Part shown: positions 1 through 9,978 of the stretch, in pieces
Layout: every line of letters begins with the position of its first letter
Numbering within the stretch: the stretch's first letter is position 1
Assembly (NCBI GenBank): GCA_003278925.1
Contig: QCCN01000001.1
Location: 62,001 to 126,000 of the forward strand
Direction: 5' to 3'
Source of the DNA: Prochlorococcus sp. AG-347-L17
GTDB lineage: Bacteria; Cyanobacteriota; Cyanobacteriia; PCC-6307; Cyanobiaceae
DNA: 64,000 bases
Notes under the pieces: generated by a model
What the model was told of the DNA's origin: nothing
What the model saw: the letters and a program-made list of their open reading frames with translations, nothing else
The model's database searches: none
Position numbers and translations under genes: made by a program

Positions 1-875
1 TATTGGCTTATGTAGAAATGCTTCAAAGAGACTATGAAAGGTTTAAAGAAGTACGTGCAAGAGTCAATATTTCTCCTTTAGGAGCTGCAGCATTAGCTGG
101 AACAAAAATAAAAATAGATAGACAATTTACAGCTGCAGAATTGGGTTTTGAAAAGATTTATAAAAACAGTATTGATGCGGTTAGTGATAGAGATTTTAGT
201 ATAGAGTTTGTTTCTGCATCTGCTTTATTAATGTCTCATTTAAGTAAAATTTCAGAAGAAATAATTTTATGGGTAACTGATGAATTTTCTTTTGCAACAT
301 TAACAGATAAATGTGCCACAGGAAGTAGCTTAATGCCGCAGAAAAAAAATCCTGACGTTCCAGAATTGATAAGAGGTAAGACCGGAAGAGTGTATGGAAA
401 TCTTCAGGCATTGTTAACTATGGTCAAAGGGGTGCCACTTTCATACAATAAGGATTTTCAAGAGGATAAAGAGCCAATTTTTGATACTGTAGAAACAATA
501 TCTTCTTGCATTAAAGCAATGACTATTTTAATTAATGAAGGTATTGAATTTAATATTAAAAACTTATCTGATTCTGTAGAAAATGATTTTTCCAATGCTA
601 CTGATTTGGCAGATTACTTAGTTGGTAAAGATGTTCCTTTTAGGACAGCCTATCAGGTTGTAGGTGAGATAGTTAAATATTGCCTCGAGAGAAAAATGTT
701 ATTTAAAAATCTTAAAATCGATGAATTAAAAAAATTTCATCCTGAATTTGATGAGGATGTTTTTGTGGATCTTAAACCTCTTAATGTAGTTAAATCAAGA
801 AATAGTGAAGGTGGTACAGGTTTTGTTCAGGTAGAAAAAGAGTTAAATAATTGGCAAAAAAAATTGTTACTTTGA
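1..875 (+). CDS. argH: Argininosuccinate lyase, 3' part only
   Basis: ArgH cleaves argininosuccinate to arginine and fumarate, the last step of arginine synthesis, in the cytosol. About 290 codons are present and the reading frame is open to the window edge, so roughly the first 170 residues of a usual ~460-residue enzyme lie upstream. The fumarate-lyase superfamily signature [12 protein letters not shown] sits at fragment residues 107-118 (near position 321) and holds the catalytic serine loop. The TTG at position 3 is simply an internal leucine codon, not a start. A short hairpin with a T-run follows the gene. Identification is firm; the true start is outside the window. Confidence 0.97.
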   Translation, partial: LAYVEMLQRDYERFKEVRARVNISPLGAAALAGTKIKIDRQFTAAELGFEKIYKNSIDAVSDRDFSIEFVSASALLMSHLSKISEEIILWVTDEFSFATLTDKCATGSSLMPQKKNPDVPELIRGKTGRVYGNLQALLTMVKGVPLSYNKDFQEDKEPIFDTVETISSCIKAMTILINEGIEFNIKNLSDSVENDFSNATDLADYLVGKDVPFRTAYQVVGEIVKYCLERKMLFKNLKIDELKKFHPEFDEDVFVDLKPLNVVKSRNSEGGTGFVQVEKELNNWQKKLLL

Positions 876-933
876 ATCTAAATTATTTTTCTACAACAAG
901 GGTATGCTTTGAAGTAGAATAATGAAGCAACGC

Positions 934-960
934 TATGGGACTACTTATTGTAGTTTTTTT
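934..960 (+). terminator. Candidate intrinsic terminator after argH
   Basis: ACTAC (940-944) and GTAGT (950-954) form a short stem with a 5-base TTATT loop, directly followed by a run of T to 960. The stem is weak (5-6 pairs), but position and T-run fit termination of argH before the RNA-binding protein gene. It could equally be a structured 5' leader of that gene. Confidence 0.4.
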
Positions 961-988
961 ATAAGGTAAATTTTTTGTTGAGTTTAAA

Positions 989-1510
989 GTGAGTATTTTT
1001 GTTGGCAATTTGCCGTTCCGCGCAGAGCGTGAAGATGTTATACAGTTATTTGCCCCTTTTGGTGAGGTTTCAAATTGCTCTCTTCCCTTGGAGAGAGATA
1101 CTGGTAGGAAAAGAGGTTTCGCATTTATTGAAATGGCAGATGAAGTAATTGAGTCAAAAGCTATTGATGGTTTGCAAGGTACAGAACTTATGGGTAGGCC
1201 ATTAAGAATTAACAAAGCTGAACCAAGAGGCTCTGGTGGATCTCGTAGAGGAGGAAGAGGTGGCAATAGTAGTGGTGGCTATGGAGGCGGCGGCTACGGC
1301 GGCGGCAATAATAGTGGCTATGGAGGTGGCGGCTACGGCGGCGGTAATGATGGATCTAATAGCTCTAATCCTAATAAATCTTCTGGAGCAGAAGGTTGGG
1401 AAGACAGAAGTTATGGAAATTCTTCTGACAACTCTGAATATGAAAATGGTAGAAGTAGAAGAAAAAGGGGAGTGTCCAATGAGAGGAATGCTTCAAACGA
1501 GACAAATTAG
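989..1510 (+). CDS. Glycine-rich RRM RNA-binding protein
   Basis: This is a cyanobacterial RNA-binding protein of the Rbp type: one RRM domain (about residues 1-80) with RNP2 IFVGNL at 3-8 and RNP1 RGFAFIEM at 42-49, then a glycine/tyrosine-rich stretch and an Asn/Ser/Arg-rich tail. Family members bind RNA and several are cold-inducible; the role here is inferred. The start is the GTG at 989, which puts RNP2 at the expected distance from the N-terminus. The Gly-rich part is encoded by a 39-bp tandem repeat of much higher GC than the surroundings. The stop overlaps the convergent dihydrouridine synthase gene by 4 bases. Confidence 0.93.
   Translation: MSIFVGNLPFRAEREDVIQLFAPFGEVSNCSLPLERDTGRKRGFAFIEMADEVIESKAIDGLQGTELMGRPLRINKAEPRGSGGSRRGGRGGNSSGGYGGGGYGGGNNSGYGGGGYGGGNDGSNSSNPNKSSGAEGWEDRSYGNSSDNSEYENGRSRRKRGVSNERNASNETN
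1277..1354 (+). repeat. 39-bp tandem repeat coding the Gly-rich domain
   Basis: Two adjacent 39-bp units (1277-1315 and 1316-1354) differ at only a few positions and encode GYGGGGYGGGN-type repeats. The GC content is strikingly high for this genome. Confidence 0.85.
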
Positions 1511-2511
1511 TAACCCATTTCTTCAAGCGCTGTCGTTAATTTAAATAGATATTCAATATTTAAATCTTTTTTTATAGATTTATTTGAAATTTGATTTCTC
1601 CAAATTTTAGCTTTTGGTATTCCTTCAACTAAATTTATAAGATGTTTACAAATATCCCAAGATTTTCCTCCATTACTTAAATGCGCTTCTATGTATGGAA
1701 TTAAGGAGAAAATAATGTTTGAAGCAGATTTTGAATTTTTATCAATTCCATAAATCTTTTGATCAATTTCAGACCATCTTAAGGGATGTTTATAAATTGA
1801 CCGTCCAATCATGACTCCATCAAAATCATTCAAGGCTTTTAATGATTCATCGATATTTGTTAAACCCCCATTGATTTCTATTAATAATTCTGGATTTAAT
1901 TTTTTTAATTTTTTTACTACATCAAAATTTAGCGGAGGTATGGTCCTATTTTGTTTCGGATTTAGACCTTTTAATATGGCTTTCCTTGCATGAACTGTAA
2001 ACCTATCTGCACCAGCTTTTGCGACAGTTCTTACGAAATTATTTAAGTTGACGAAACTATCATCATTGTCTACACCGATTCTATGTTTGATAGTAACCGG
2101 TAATGTGCAGTTATTTTTTAAGGATTCTATACATTTTGCTACTTTTTCAGGTTCTTTCATAAGTGAAGCGCCAAAATTTCCAGAACATACTCTTGGACTC
2201 GGACAACCAACATTAAAGTTTATTTCGTCATAACCCCAATCCTGTGCCATTTGGGCTGCTTCTTTAAGAATTTTAGGATCGTCCCCACCAAACTGAATCG
2301 ATATCGGGTGTTCTTCATCATTAAAATCTAGAAAAATTTCTTTTTTATTGGTATACACTAAACTCTGGGCCACAATCATTTCCGTATACAAAAGAGCTTT
2401 AGAACTTATTTTTCTCATTATCATTCTGAAGTGCTTATCAGTACAATCCATCATGGGAGCAATACTTAATTTATGAATATTTTTAATAGAATCAGATTGA
2501 ATTAATTTCAT
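1507..2511 (-). CDS. dusA: tRNA-dihydrouridine synthase (DusA-type)
   Basis: This FMN enzyme reduces uridine to dihydrouridine in the tRNA D-loop. The N-terminal motif SIAPMMDCTDKHFR, the catalytic-cysteine motif NVGCPSPRV, the HARKA segment and the GVMIGR phosphate-binding motif near the C-terminus are all typical of the Dus TIM barrel, and DusA is the closest subtype. I chose the internal ATG at 2511, which starts MKLIQSD and puts the first motif where the family has it. An upstream in-frame ATG at 2541 would overlap the divergent msrB start by 9 bases. The gene converges on the RRM gene. Confidence 0.93.
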   Translation of the reverse strand: MKLIQSDSIKNIHKLSIAPMMDCTDKHFRMIMRKISSKALLYTEMIVAQSLVYTNKKEIFLDFNDEEHPISIQFGGDDPKILKEAAQMAQDWGYDEINFNVGCPSPRVCSGNFGASLMKEPEKVAKCIESLKNNCTLPVTIKHRIGVDNDDSFVNLNNFVRTVAKAGADRFTVHARKAILKGLNPKQNRTIPPLNFDVVKKLKKLNPELLIEINGGLTNIDESLKALNDFDGVMIGRSIYKHPLRWSEIDQKIYGIDKNSKSASNIIFSLIPYIEAHLSNGGKSWDICKHLINLVEGIPKAKIWRNQISNKSIKKDLNIEYLFKLTTALEEMGY

Positions 2512-2532
2512 TGCTTTTTTTGATTTAAATAT

Positions 2533-3027
2533 ATGAATCAACTTCTATCGAGAAGAACTTTTATTCTAATTCCTGCTATGTCAATCTTAAAAAAAATCTT
2601 TAAGCCTATGAAAGTATTAGCATCTTCACTTGTTTCTAAAGAAGAGTGGAATTTCTCAAAAGAGGAATGGAAAACTAGGCTTAGCCCAGAATCCTATTAT
2701 ATTTTGAGGGAGGAAGGGACTGAAAGAGCTTTCAGCAGCCAATTAAATAATGAGAAAAGAAAAGGGATTTTTTACTGTGCAGGATGTGATTTGCCACTTT
2801 TCTCCTCAGATAAAAAGTTCGATAGTGGTACAGGATGGCCAAGTTTTTGGGATTCAATTCAAGGGTCAGTAGAAACAAAAGTTGATTTTAAATTAATTGT
2901 CCCTAGAACAGAATATCATTGCTCTAGATGCGGAGGTCATCAAGGTCATGTTTTCAATGATGGGCCACTTCCCACTGGCAAAAGATACTGCAACAATGGG
3001 TTAGCATTAAGATTTGTTCCTGACTAA
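2533..3027 (+). CDS. msrB: Peptide-methionine (R)-S-oxide reductase MsrB
   Basis: MsrB repairs the R epimer of methionine sulfoxide in proteins, using thioredoxin. Two zinc CxxC pairs are visible (C82/C85 in YCAGC, C130/C133 in CSRC), along with [11 protein letters not shown] and the catalytic cysteine in RYCNN (C153). The N-terminal ~30 residues are an extension with SRRTF followed by hydrophobic residues, which looks like a weak twin-arginine or membrane signal, so an extracytosolic form is possible; internal ATGs at 2578 and 2608 would remove it. It is divergent from dus, and a GC hairpin follows. Confidence 0.95.
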   Translation: MNQLLSRRTFILIPAMSILKKIFKPMKVLASSLVSKEEWNFSKEEWKTRLSPESYYILREEGTERAFSSQLNNEKRKGIFYCAGCDLPLFSSDKKFDSGTGWPSFWDSIQGSVETKVDFKLIVPRTEYHCSRCGGHQGHVFNDGPLPTGKRYCNNGLALRFVPD

Positions 3028-3030
3028 ATA

Positions 3031-3060
3031 TTTGTGCGGCCTTCCGCAACTTGTTTTGTG
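3031..3060 (+). terminator. Candidate terminator after msrB
   Basis: GCGG (3036-3039) and CCGC (3044-3047) around a CCTT loop, extended by a flanking TTG/CAA pairing, are followed by a T-rich stretch. This GC-rich hairpin stands out in the AT-rich spacer between msrB and grpE. Confidence 0.4.
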
Positions 3061-3101
3061 CATCACTTTATTGGAAAATAGTCTTATTAAATTTTAGAAA
3101 A

Positions 3102-3821
3102 ATGATTGAAAATCAATCAGACAATATTGATAATAAAGAAAATGATGATTGTAATCAGGATAATGCCCCTGAAGATATATCATCTACCCAAAATTCAACT
3201 ACTGAAAATGATGAATTATCTTCTCAAAAAACAGAAGAAATTAATACTGAAGAATTAAAAAATACTATTTCAAATAATGGTGCAAGATTAGAACAATTAG
3301 AAAAAGAGCATGAAACATTAAAAAATCAATATGTAAGGATTTCAGCAGATTTTGATAATTTCAGAAAAAGGCAGTCTAGGGATCAGGACGATTTAAAAAT
3401 CCAACTTGTATCCAAGACTTTAACTGCCATACTTCCTATTGTTGACAATTTTGAGAGAGCAAGACAACAACTTAAACCAGAAAATGAGGAAGCCCAAGCT
3501 CTTCATAGAAGTTATCAAGGTTTGTATAAACAACTAGTAGAAGTTTTAAAACAACAGGGAGTGTCACCCATGAGAGTTGTTGGGCAGCAATTTGATCCAA
3601 ACTTGCATGAAGCTGTATTAAGAGAACCTAGTGAAGAGTTTGAAGAAGATTTTATTACTGAAGAATTGCAGCGAGGATATCATCTAGAAGGTAAGGTTTT
3701 GAGACATGCATTGGTTAAGGTTTCTATGGGACCTGGTAAACAAAATTCACAACAGGAAGTAGAAAAGGATACAGTTGAAGGGGATGCTAATTCAGAGACA
3801 AATTCTTCTGAAGATGTATAA
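3102..3821 (+). CDS. grpE: GrpE nucleotide exchange factor
   Basis: GrpE releases ADP from DnaK in the Hsp70 cycle. The first ~70 residues are acidic and low-complexity (common in cyanobacterial GrpE). A coiled-coil helix follows, then [16 protein letters not shown] and the C-terminal beta-domain with [10 protein letters not shown] and [18 protein letters not shown] chose ATG 3102 (MIENQSD); an in-frame upstream ATG at 3051 would add 17 residues unlike the family. dnaJ follows 29 bases later, which suggests a chaperone operon; dnaK is not in the window. Confidence 0.96.
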   Translation: MIENQSDNIDNKENDDCNQDNAPEDISSTQNSTTENDELSSQKTEEINTEELKNTISNNGARLEQLEKEHETLKNQYVRISADFDNFRKRQSRDQDDLKIQLVSKTLTAILPIVDNFERARQQLKPENEEAQALHRSYQGLYKQLVEVLKQQGVSPMRVVGQQFDPNLHEAVLREPSEEFEEDFITEELQRGYHLEGKVLRHALVKVSMGPGKQNSQQEVEKDTVEGDANSETNSSEDV

Positions 3822-3850
3822 ATTCCAAATTCTTATTTGAGCATTTTCTA

Positions 3851-4975
3851 ATGGCTGATTTTTACCAAATACTTGGAGTTTCAAGAGATGCTGATGCGGA
3901 TACCTTAAAAAGGGCTTATAGAAAATTGGCCCGACAATATCATCCTGATGTTAATAAAGAACCTGGTGCGGAAGATAAATTTAAAGAGATTGGTAAGGCT
4001 TACGAAGCATTAGCTGATCCTGAAACTAGAGCAAGATATGACCAATTTGGAGAAGCTGGCCTTGGAGGTGCAGCTGGAATGCCTGATATGGGAGATATGG
4101 GTGGCTTTGCAGATTTATTTGAAACTTTTTTTAATGGTTTTGGGGGGCAAAATCCACAAGGAGGAAGAACACAAAGAAGAGGTCCTCAACAAGGAGATGA
4201 TCTAAGGTATGACCTAAATGTTGACTTTAAAGATGCAATTTTTGGTCAACAAAGAGAAATTAAAATTCCTCATTTGGAGACATGTGAAGTCTGTAGGGGA
4301 ACAGGCGCAAAACCAGGAACCGGACCCAAAACTTGTTCAACATGTGGTGGAAGTGGACAAGTTAGAAGAGCTACAAGAACACCTTTTGGTAATTTCACAC
4401 AAGTAGCTGAATGTCCTTCATGTAATGGTGCTGGCCAGATAATTGCAGATCCATGTGTAACTTGTGGCGGTAACGGCGTAAAGCAAGTTAGAAAAAAATT
4501 AAGAATTAATATTCCTGCAGGAGTTGATACTGGCACTAAATTAAGAGTTTCCGGTGAGGGAAATGTTGGTTTGAAAGGAGGCCCACCTGGAGATCTTTAT
4601 GTTTTTATAAAGGTTAAGAATGATTCAAAACTTAAAAGAGATGGTGTAACTATTTACTCAGAAATAGCAGTGAGTTATTTACAGGCTATTTTAGGTGACA
4701 CTGTAAAAATCACTACAGTTGATGGAGATGTTAATTTAAAAATTCCAACTGGTACTCAGCCAAATACAACTCTTTCACTTGAGAATAAAGGGGTACCTAG
4801 ACTTGGTAACCCCGTTGCAAGAGGAAATCATGAAGTTTTAATAAAAGTAAAATTACCAACTCGTATAACCGACTCAGAACGAGAGCTTTTAGAGGGTTTA
4901 GCTTCTCAATATTCAGATAAAAATATTAATTCCAGTAGTGGACTTTTTAGTAAATTATTTGGTAAAGAATCTTAA
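3851..4975 (+). CDS. dnaJ: Chaperone DnaJ
   Basis: DnaJ is the Hsp40 co-chaperone that delivers substrates to DnaK and stimulates its ATPase. The order is complete: J domain with the HPD motif near residue 34, a Gly-rich linker with MPDMGDMGG, four CxxCxGxG zinc repeats ([32 protein letters not shown]), then the beta-sandwich substrate domains. At 374 residues it is normal length for type I DnaJ. Its stop codon overlaps the start of the next gene by one base (TAATG), so the small TusA-like protein is probably translationally coupled. Confidence 0.97.
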   Translation: MADFYQILGVSRDADADTLKRAYRKLARQYHPDVNKEPGAEDKFKEIGKAYEALADPETRARYDQFGEAGLGGAAGMPDMGDMGGFADLFETFFNGFGGQNPQGGRTQRRGPQQGDDLRYDLNVDFKDAIFGQQREIKIPHLETCEVCRGTGAKPGTGPKTCSTCGGSGQVRRATRTPFGNFTQVAECPSCNGAGQIIADPCVTCGGNGVKQVRKKLRINIPAGVDTGTKLRVSGEGNVGLKGGPPGDLYVFIKVKNDSKLKRDGVTIYSEIAVSYLQAILGDTVKITTVDGDVNLKIPTGTQPNTTLSLENKGVPRLGNPVARGNHEVLIKVKLPTRITDSERELLEGLASQYSDKNINSSSGLFSKLFGKES

Positions 4976-5205
4976 TGACTTCCTTAAAGCATTTGGATCT
5001 TAAATCTGTTCCATGTCCTTTAAATGTTGTCAAAATTAAATTAGCTTTGGAGAAGTTATCTAAAAATGAACAACTTATTGTTGAACTAGATAAAGGTGAA
5101 CCAGAAGAAATGGTATTAAACAATTTAAAAGAGATGGGACGTTTGTTTAAACAAATCAAAGAAAATGAAAAATTTATAAAAATAAAAATATTTAATGAAA
5201 ACTAA
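4975..5205 (+). CDS. TusA/SirA-like small protein
   Basis: A 76-residue protein with the TusA (SirA/YeeD) layout: beta strand, a CP motif at residues 14-15 in VPCPLNVVKIKLAL, helix, then a beta strand with DKGEP. TusA proteins carry sulfur as a persulfide on the cysteine of a CPxP motif. Here the second proline is asparagine (CPLN), so sulfur transfer is plausible but not proven. It overlaps dnaJ by one base and rsgA by 11 bases, so it is in the middle of a tight operon. The family assignment rests on motif and size only. Confidence 0.75.
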   Translation: MTSLKHLDLKSVPCPLNVVKIKLALEKLSKNEQLIVELDKGEPEEMVLNNLKEMGRLFKQIKENEKFIKIKIFNEN

Positions 5206-6112
5206 TAGTAAATATTTAGGATTAGTTACGAAAAAATTTAATGATTTTTTTTTAGTTGATTTAAAAAATCAAGAAAACTCTGGAAATAGCGAGAAATTTT
5301 TATGTAAGGTTAAGAAGTCTATAAATTTCAAGGATCAATTAATTTATGTTGGAGACGAGGTAGCGATTGAAAAAATTGATTTTAAAAGTAAACGCGCAGT
5401 AATAACAAGTCTAAAAAAAAGAAAAAATCTTTTAGTTAGGCCCTCAGTTGCAAATATTTCTAACATATATGTTACTTTTTCCGTCGACGAACCAGAGTTA
5501 AATTTATCTCAAGTTAATAGGTTTTTGATATCAGCAGAATCAATGGGAGTTGAAGTCTCATTAGTTTTGACAAAGTGTGATTTAATTTCTGATAAAAGAA
5601 AATCATATCTATTTGATAAATTTGAGAAATGGGGTTACCAAGTAATAACCTTAAATTTACAGGAATCTGATTGCTTTAAAAATTTATTAGTCGAGTTAAA
5701 GCAAAAAGAATGTTCAATTTTTATGGGTCCATCCGGAGTTGGCAAAACTACTTTGCTAAATATGATTATTCCAGGTCTTCACAATAGTACTTCTCCAGTT
5801 TCCCATAAAATTAAGAGAGGAAAAAATACTACTCGAAATGTTGAGTTATTCGCTGTGTCGAATCAAAGTTATATTGTGGATACTCCTGGTTTTAATATGC
5901 AACCTCTAGAGGTTGATATTAAGTTGTTACCAAATCTTTATTCAGAAATATATAAACAGATAATCGAAGAAGGTATCAAGTGTAAATTTCGTAACTGTTT
6001 ACATTTAAACGACGAGGGATGTAATTTAAATAAATCCTTTGAAAGATATTCTTTTTATAAAGAAATGATTGAGTCTTTTAAGAGTCACTATTATCAAAAC
6101 CAGGAAGATTAA
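5195..6112 (+). CDS. rsgA: Ribosome biogenesis GTPase RsgA (YjeQ)
   Basis: RsgA is a circularly permuted GTPase that checks 30S subunit maturation. The sequence shows an N-terminal OB fold, then G4 TKCD, then the P-loop [11 protein letters not shown], then G3 DTPGF, the permuted order that defines the family. A C-terminal zinc knuckle follows (C and H residues in [14 protein letters not shown]). The 305 residues match the usual length. Its start overlaps the TusA-like gene, and its end overlaps the convergent ebfC gene by 35 bases. Confidence 0.95.
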   Translation: MKTNSKYLGLVTKKFNDFFLVDLKNQENSGNSEKFLCKVKKSINFKDQLIYVGDEVAIEKIDFKSKRAVITSLKKRKNLLVRPSVANISNIYVTFSVDEPELNLSQVNRFLISAESMGVEVSLVLTKCDLISDKRKSYLFDKFEKWGYQVITLNLQESDCFKNLLVELKQKECSIFMGPSGVGKTTLLNMIIPGLHNSTSPVSHKIKRGKNTTRNVELFAVSNQSYIVDTPGFNMQPLEVDIKLLPNLYSEIYKQIIEEGIKCKFRNCLHLNDEGCNLNKSFERYSFYKEMIESFKSHYYQNQED

Positions 6113-6428
6113 GATTTAATCCACCAGTCAAATCATTCATCCTTTCTTTCATAGTTGTAGTTGATAATTCATGAGCTTTTTGAATAGCCTGTAGAATACT
6201 CTGCTCTATTTGTTCTTTATTTGCATTTAAGATACTTTCTTTTACTTCTACCTTTAAAGGAAGTTGGTTTCCACTTATCCAAACTTTTATCATTTCATCA
6301 TCACTTTTGCCTTCAATCTCCATATTTTCAAGTTCATCTTGTAATTTTTGAGCATCTTGCTGAATTTGTTTAGCTTTTTTAAAAGCTTCTGTAAGTTGTC
6401 CAAAGTTAGGAAGTCCAAAACCCGCCAT
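6078..6428 (-). CDS. YbaB/EbfC nucleoid-associated protein
   Basis: A small DNA-binding protein of the YbaB/EbfC family (116 residues), which forms tweezer-shaped dimers on DNA. The N-terminus is [30 protein letters not shown], typical of cyanobacterial members, followed by a beta sheet and a second long helix. It lies 17 bases downstream of murB on the same strand, so murC-murB-ebfC looks like one operon. The 3' end overlaps rsgA on the opposite strand. Confidence 0.9.
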   Translation of the reverse strand: MAGFGLPNFGQLTEAFKKAKQIQQDAQKLQDELENMEIEGKSDDEMIKVWISGNQLPLKVEVKESILNANKEQIEQSILQAIQKAHELSTTTMKERMNDLTGGLNLNLPGFDNSDS

Positions 6429-6445
6429 TTTGTAAAAACGTTTCT

Positions 6446-7339
6446 TTAGTTAGGATAGTCAAAACCAATCATTCTTACTTCCGGTTGCAAAAAAATCCCT
6501 TTGTTTTGTAGTACTTTTTGTTGAATTACCATTATTAATTCATAAATATCTTTTGAACTTGCTGAAGAAGTGTTAATTATAAAATTTGAATGCATTGTAG
6601 AAATTTCAGCACCGCCAATTTTAAATCCCTTTAAACCCATATCATCAATTAATTTTGCTGCATAATTATTGTCAGGATTTTTAAAAACACTACCAAAACT
6701 TGGTTGATGATATGGTTGTGTTTCTGTTTTTAATTTAAGGTTATTTTTGGTTGTTTGAATTAATTTTTCTAGATTTCCATTAGGTTCAAAATGTAATCTT
6801 GCACTAATAATTGTTAAATCATTTCTTTGAAAAGAGCTAAATCTATACTCAAAATCGATATCTTTTTTTTCAATTTCAAGTTTTTCATTAGTTTTATTAT
6901 TAATAACTTTTACGGAAATAAGATTTTTTGCTAGCGATAAATTACCTGTGCCAGCATTCATATAAATTGCTCCTCCCAATGTTCCTGGAATACCAACAGC
7001 CCATTCCCCTCCTTGTAATCCATTTTTAGCAAGAGAATTAGATAATGCTGGGAGCATTACACCTGCTTCCGCTTCAACAATTCCTGAATGTGGCTCTATC
7101 TTAAGTGATTTCAATTTTTTTGTACAAACAACTAAGCCTTTTATGAAAATATTATTTATTAAAAGATTTGAACCTGCGCCAATTATTTGACATCTTTGTT
7201 TATTTAAATTAGCCCATTTTATTAGATATAAAAGTTCTTCAACTTTTCTTGGCTCAGCAAAGTATTGAGCCACTCCTCCCACTTTTATAGTTGTATAACT
7301 ACTTAAATTACAGTTTTTAGAAAAATTTTTTTTATTCAT
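6446..7339 (-). CDS. murB: UDP-N-acetylenolpyruvoylglucosamine reductase
   Basis: MurB reduces enolpyruvyl-UDP-GlcNAc to UDP-MurNAc with NADPH and FAD, an early peptidoglycan step. Visible are the N-terminal TTIKVGG, the FAD-binding [22 protein letters not shown], the conserved arginine in YRFSSF, the serine-bearing SFGSVFKNP and the C-terminal LQPEVRMIG. It is a type II MurB of normal length (297). murC ends 20 bases upstream, the same gene pair seen in many cyanobacteria. Confidence 0.97.
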   Translation of the reverse strand: MNKKNFSKNCNLSSYTTIKVGGVAQYFAEPRKVEELLYLIKWANLNKQRCQIIGAGSNLLINNIFIKGLVVCTKKLKSLKIEPHSGIVEAEAGVMLPALSNSLAKNGLQGGEWAVGIPGTLGGAIYMNAGTGNLSLAKNLISVKVINNKTNEKLEIEKKDIDFEYRFSSFQRNDLTIISARLHFEPNGNLEKLIQTTKNNLKLKTETQPYHQPSFGSVFKNPDNNYAAKLIDDMGLKGFKIGGAEISTMHSNFIINTSSASSKDIYELIMVIQQKVLQNKGIFLQPEVRMIGFDYPN

Positions 7340-7359
7340 AAATTATTTATTTATTTTAA

Positions 7360-8763
7360 TTATTTTTCATTTAAAATTGGCCATAAATTATGACAATCAC
7401 CAGCTCCCATATTCAAAATCAAATCCCCTTTTTGAGTTAATTCATAAAAATTATTTGTAATTTCATAATAATTATTTATGTAACTAACATTTTTATTTTT
7501 TTTATAAATCAAATCAGTAATAATTTTCGAAGTAATTTTATCTTCGTTTCTTTCTCCTGCTCCATAAATACTGGTTACATAAATAACATCTGCTTTTGAT
7601 AATTCCTCAGCGAATTCTTCAGTAAATTGCTTTACTCGAGAGTATCTATGAGGTTGAAAGATAGCTATTAATCTACTTTTTTGACATTCATTATTATGTT
7701 TTTGCTGAATCAATAATCTTCCTAATTTAATAGTTTCTTTTATTTCGTTTGGGTGATGTGCATAATCATCATATAAACTTCTTTCATCTATTTGGCCTCT
7801 TAACTCAAATCTTTTTTTTGGGAGTTTCAGAAATTTTATATTTTTCTTAATTTCTATAAAATCTACCCCTACCATTCTTGAAGCTGCTATTGCTGCCGTG
7901 ATATTAGATAGATTGTGTAATCCTGGAATTGGAATATTTAAACTACTAATAAAATTTTCATTTTCATAATATTTTCCAATTGTATAGTTTGAATTAATTT
8001 CAGTAGGAATTATTGCATAAGCTACGTTTTTAGCCGTAGTGTTTGACCACTGACAATTAGAATAAAAATTATTTCTTGAGGTTTCACAATCAAAATTAAC
8101 TAGTAATTTTTTAGAGTTTTTAGCAAAGCTTTTAAAAGAAGATATGACTTCACTTAAATTAGAAAAGTGATCGCAATGATCAAAATCAATGTTATTGATT
8201 ATTCCGATATCAGAATTATATTTGTTAATTGTCCCATCAGATTCATCAACTTCAGCTACTAAGAATTTTGTATTTTCTAAATGACAATTAGAGTTGTAAA
8301 TAGGAATTATTCCTCCAGTTATTGAAGAAGAATTACGTGTACATAACTCAAGTATTGTAGATAGAAATGTACTGGTTGACGTTTTTCCGTGGCTGCCGGC
8401 TACGGCCAATGTAGTATAAGTGCGCATTAGCATTGCAAGTATCTCTGAACGATGTTTTATTGATAAATTTTTTTCTCTGCAGTACAAAAATTCTTCATTT
8501 TCTGGCTTGATCGCGGAGCTTACAACAAAATTGATCAATTTGTTGGTAAATTTTGAAATAACAAATTCAATATTTTGTCTAATTTGAGTAGTAAAGATTA
8601 CTGCTCCTAATTTCTCCAATTTTTTAGTTTCGTCGTTTTTAACTAAATCAGATCCTGAAACTGAACAACCTTTTTTAAGTAAACCTATTGCTAATGCTGA
8701 CATCCCAATACCTCCAATCCCAATAAAATGAAAATGACTTTTCAAAAGTAATTTTTTATCCAA
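7360..8763 (-). CDS. murC: UDP-N-acetylmuramate--L-alanine ligase
   Basis: MurC adds L-alanine to UDP-MurNAc with ATP. The N-terminal Rossmann motif GIGGIGMSALA, the ATP loop AGSHGKTSTS, the Mg-binding DESDGTI region, NIDFDHCDHF, and the C-terminal DDYAHHPNEI and FQPHRYSR are all intact. It is 467 residues, the usual length. It heads the murC-murB-ebfC cluster; the 192-base spacer to gap presumably holds divergent promoters. Confidence 0.97.
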   Translation of the reverse strand: MDKKLLLKSHFHFIGIGGIGMSALAIGLLKKGCSVSGSDLVKNDETKKLEKLGAVIFTTQIRQNIEFVISKFTNKLINFVVSSAIKPENEEFLYCREKNLSIKHRSEILAMLMRTYTTLAVAGSHGKTSTSTFLSTILELCTRNSSSITGGIIPIYNSNCHLENTKFLVAEVDESDGTINKYNSDIGIINNIDFDHCDHFSNLSEVISSFKSFAKNSKKLLVNFDCETSRNNFYSNCQWSNTTAKNVAYAIIPTEINSNYTIGKYYENENFISSLNIPIPGLHNLSNITAAIAASRMVGVDFIEIKKNIKFLKLPKKRFELRGQIDERSLYDDYAHHPNEIKETIKLGRLLIQQKHNNECQKSRLIAIFQPHRYSRVKQFTEEFAEELSKADVIYVTSIYGAGERNEDKITSKIITDLIYKKNKNVSYINNYYEITNNFYELTQKGDLILNMGAGDCHNLWPILNEK

Positions 8764-8890
8764 TGTTTATCTTTTACTTAAATCAAAATAACTTCTAGGT
8801 AGAATTTTGCTATTTTTTCTTAAAAAAAATGTTTTTTTTCCTTGAATTAATACAAAACTAGACTTATTTGCTTAATAAATCAAAAAAACC

Positions 8891-8919
8891 TTACGTTATT
8901 GCACAAAATTCAGTATGAT
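8891..8919 (+). promoter_or_regulatory. Candidate gap promoter
   Basis: TTACGT (8891-8896), a 17-base spacer and TATGAT (8914-8919) sit 37 bases before the gap start. The -10 box is close to consensus and the -35 is weak. This is pattern reading only. Confidence 0.3.
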
Positions 8920-8955
8920 CAGCAACTTAGGTTAATCATTTAGAAATTATTAGTT

Positions 8956-9978
8956 ATGACTTTGCGTGTTGCAATTAACGGCTTTGGCAGAATTGGTCGA
9001 AACTTTATGCGTTGTTGGCTTAGTAGAGGGGCTTACACCAATATTGAAGTCGTTGGAATTAACGTTACCTCAGATCCTAAGACTAATGCTCATCTATTAA
9101 AGTATGATTCAGTTCTTGGTCAACTTGATGGTGTTGATATTCAATATACTGATGATACTTTTGTAATTAATAACAAGACAATTAAATGTTTCTCTGATAG
9201 AAACCCAATGAATCTTCCTTGGAAAGACTGGGGGGTAGATCTGGTTATTGAATCTACTGGAGTATTTAATACAGATGTAGGTGCAAGTAAGCACTTAGAG
9301 GTAGGAGCAAAAAAAGTCATCTTAACAGCGCCTGGTAAAGGTGACGGCGTTGGTACTTATGTAGTTGGAGTCAATGCTGATACATATAAACATAAAGATT
9401 ATGATATTTTGAGTAATGCTAGTTGTACAACGAATTGTTTAGCTCCGGTAGTTAAAGTTTTAGACCAAACATTTGGGATTAACAAAGGCTTGATGACTAC
9501 AATTCATAGTTATACAGGGGATCAAAGAATTTTAGATAATAGTCATAGAGATCTTAGAAGGGCTAGAGCCGCTGCTACAAACATCGTTCCTACTTCTACA
9601 GGAGCTGCAAAAGCAGTAGCTCTGGTATACCCTGAAATGAAAGGCAAATTAACAGGAATTGCAATGAGAGTTCCAACTCCTAACGTTTCCGCAGTAGATT
9701 TTGTTTTTGAATCTTCTAAATCTGTTACAGCTGAAGAAGTTAATAATACGCTCAAGGAAGCATCTCTAAGCTCAATGAAAGGGATTATTAAGTATGGAGA
9801 TGAACCATTAGTGTCAAGCGATTATGCAGGTACCAATGAATCATCAATTGTAGATAGTGACCTTACAATGTGTATCGGAGATAATCTTGTAAAGGTGCTT
9901 GCATGGTATGACAATGAGTGGGGTTATAGTCAGAGAGTTGTAGATTTAGCAGAGATTGTTGCAAAAAATTGGGAATAA
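8956..9978 (+). CDS. gap2: Glyceraldehyde-3-phosphate dehydrogenase (Gap2-type)
   Basis: This is the GAPDH of the Calvin cycle and glycolysis. It has the Rossmann motif INGFGRIGR at the N-terminus, the catalytic cysteine in [12 protein letters not shown], and the conserved HSYTGDQR and [15 protein letters not shown]. At 340 residues, with no isoform marker against it, this is the only gap gene in view; the Gap2 (NADPH-using photosynthetic) label is inferred from cyanobacterial biology and the YTGDQR-type sequence. It abuts the convergent thiL stop with no spacer. Confidence 0.95.
   Translation: MTLRVAINGFGRIGRNFMRCWLSRGAYTNIEVVGINVTSDPKTNAHLLKYDSVLGQLDGVDIQYTDDTFVINNKTIKCFSDRNPMNLPWKDWGVDLVIESTGVFNTDVGASKHLEVGAKKVILTAPGKGDGVGTYVVGVNADTYKHKDYDILSNASCTTNCLAPVVKVLDQTFGINKGLMTTIHSYTGDQRILDNSHRDLRRARAAATNIVPTSTGAAKAVALVYPEMKGKLTGIAMRVPTPNVSAVDFVFESSKSVTAEEVNNTLKEASLSSMKGIIKYGDEPLVSSDYAGTNESSIVDSDLTMCIGDNLVKVLAWYDNEWGYSQRVVDLAEIVAKNWE

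Noticed and set aside
1236-1544. 102-codon frame overlapping the Gly-rich region
   Set aside because: A shadow of the RRM gene; Ala/Val-rich composition is produced by GC-rich Gly codons read in another frame.
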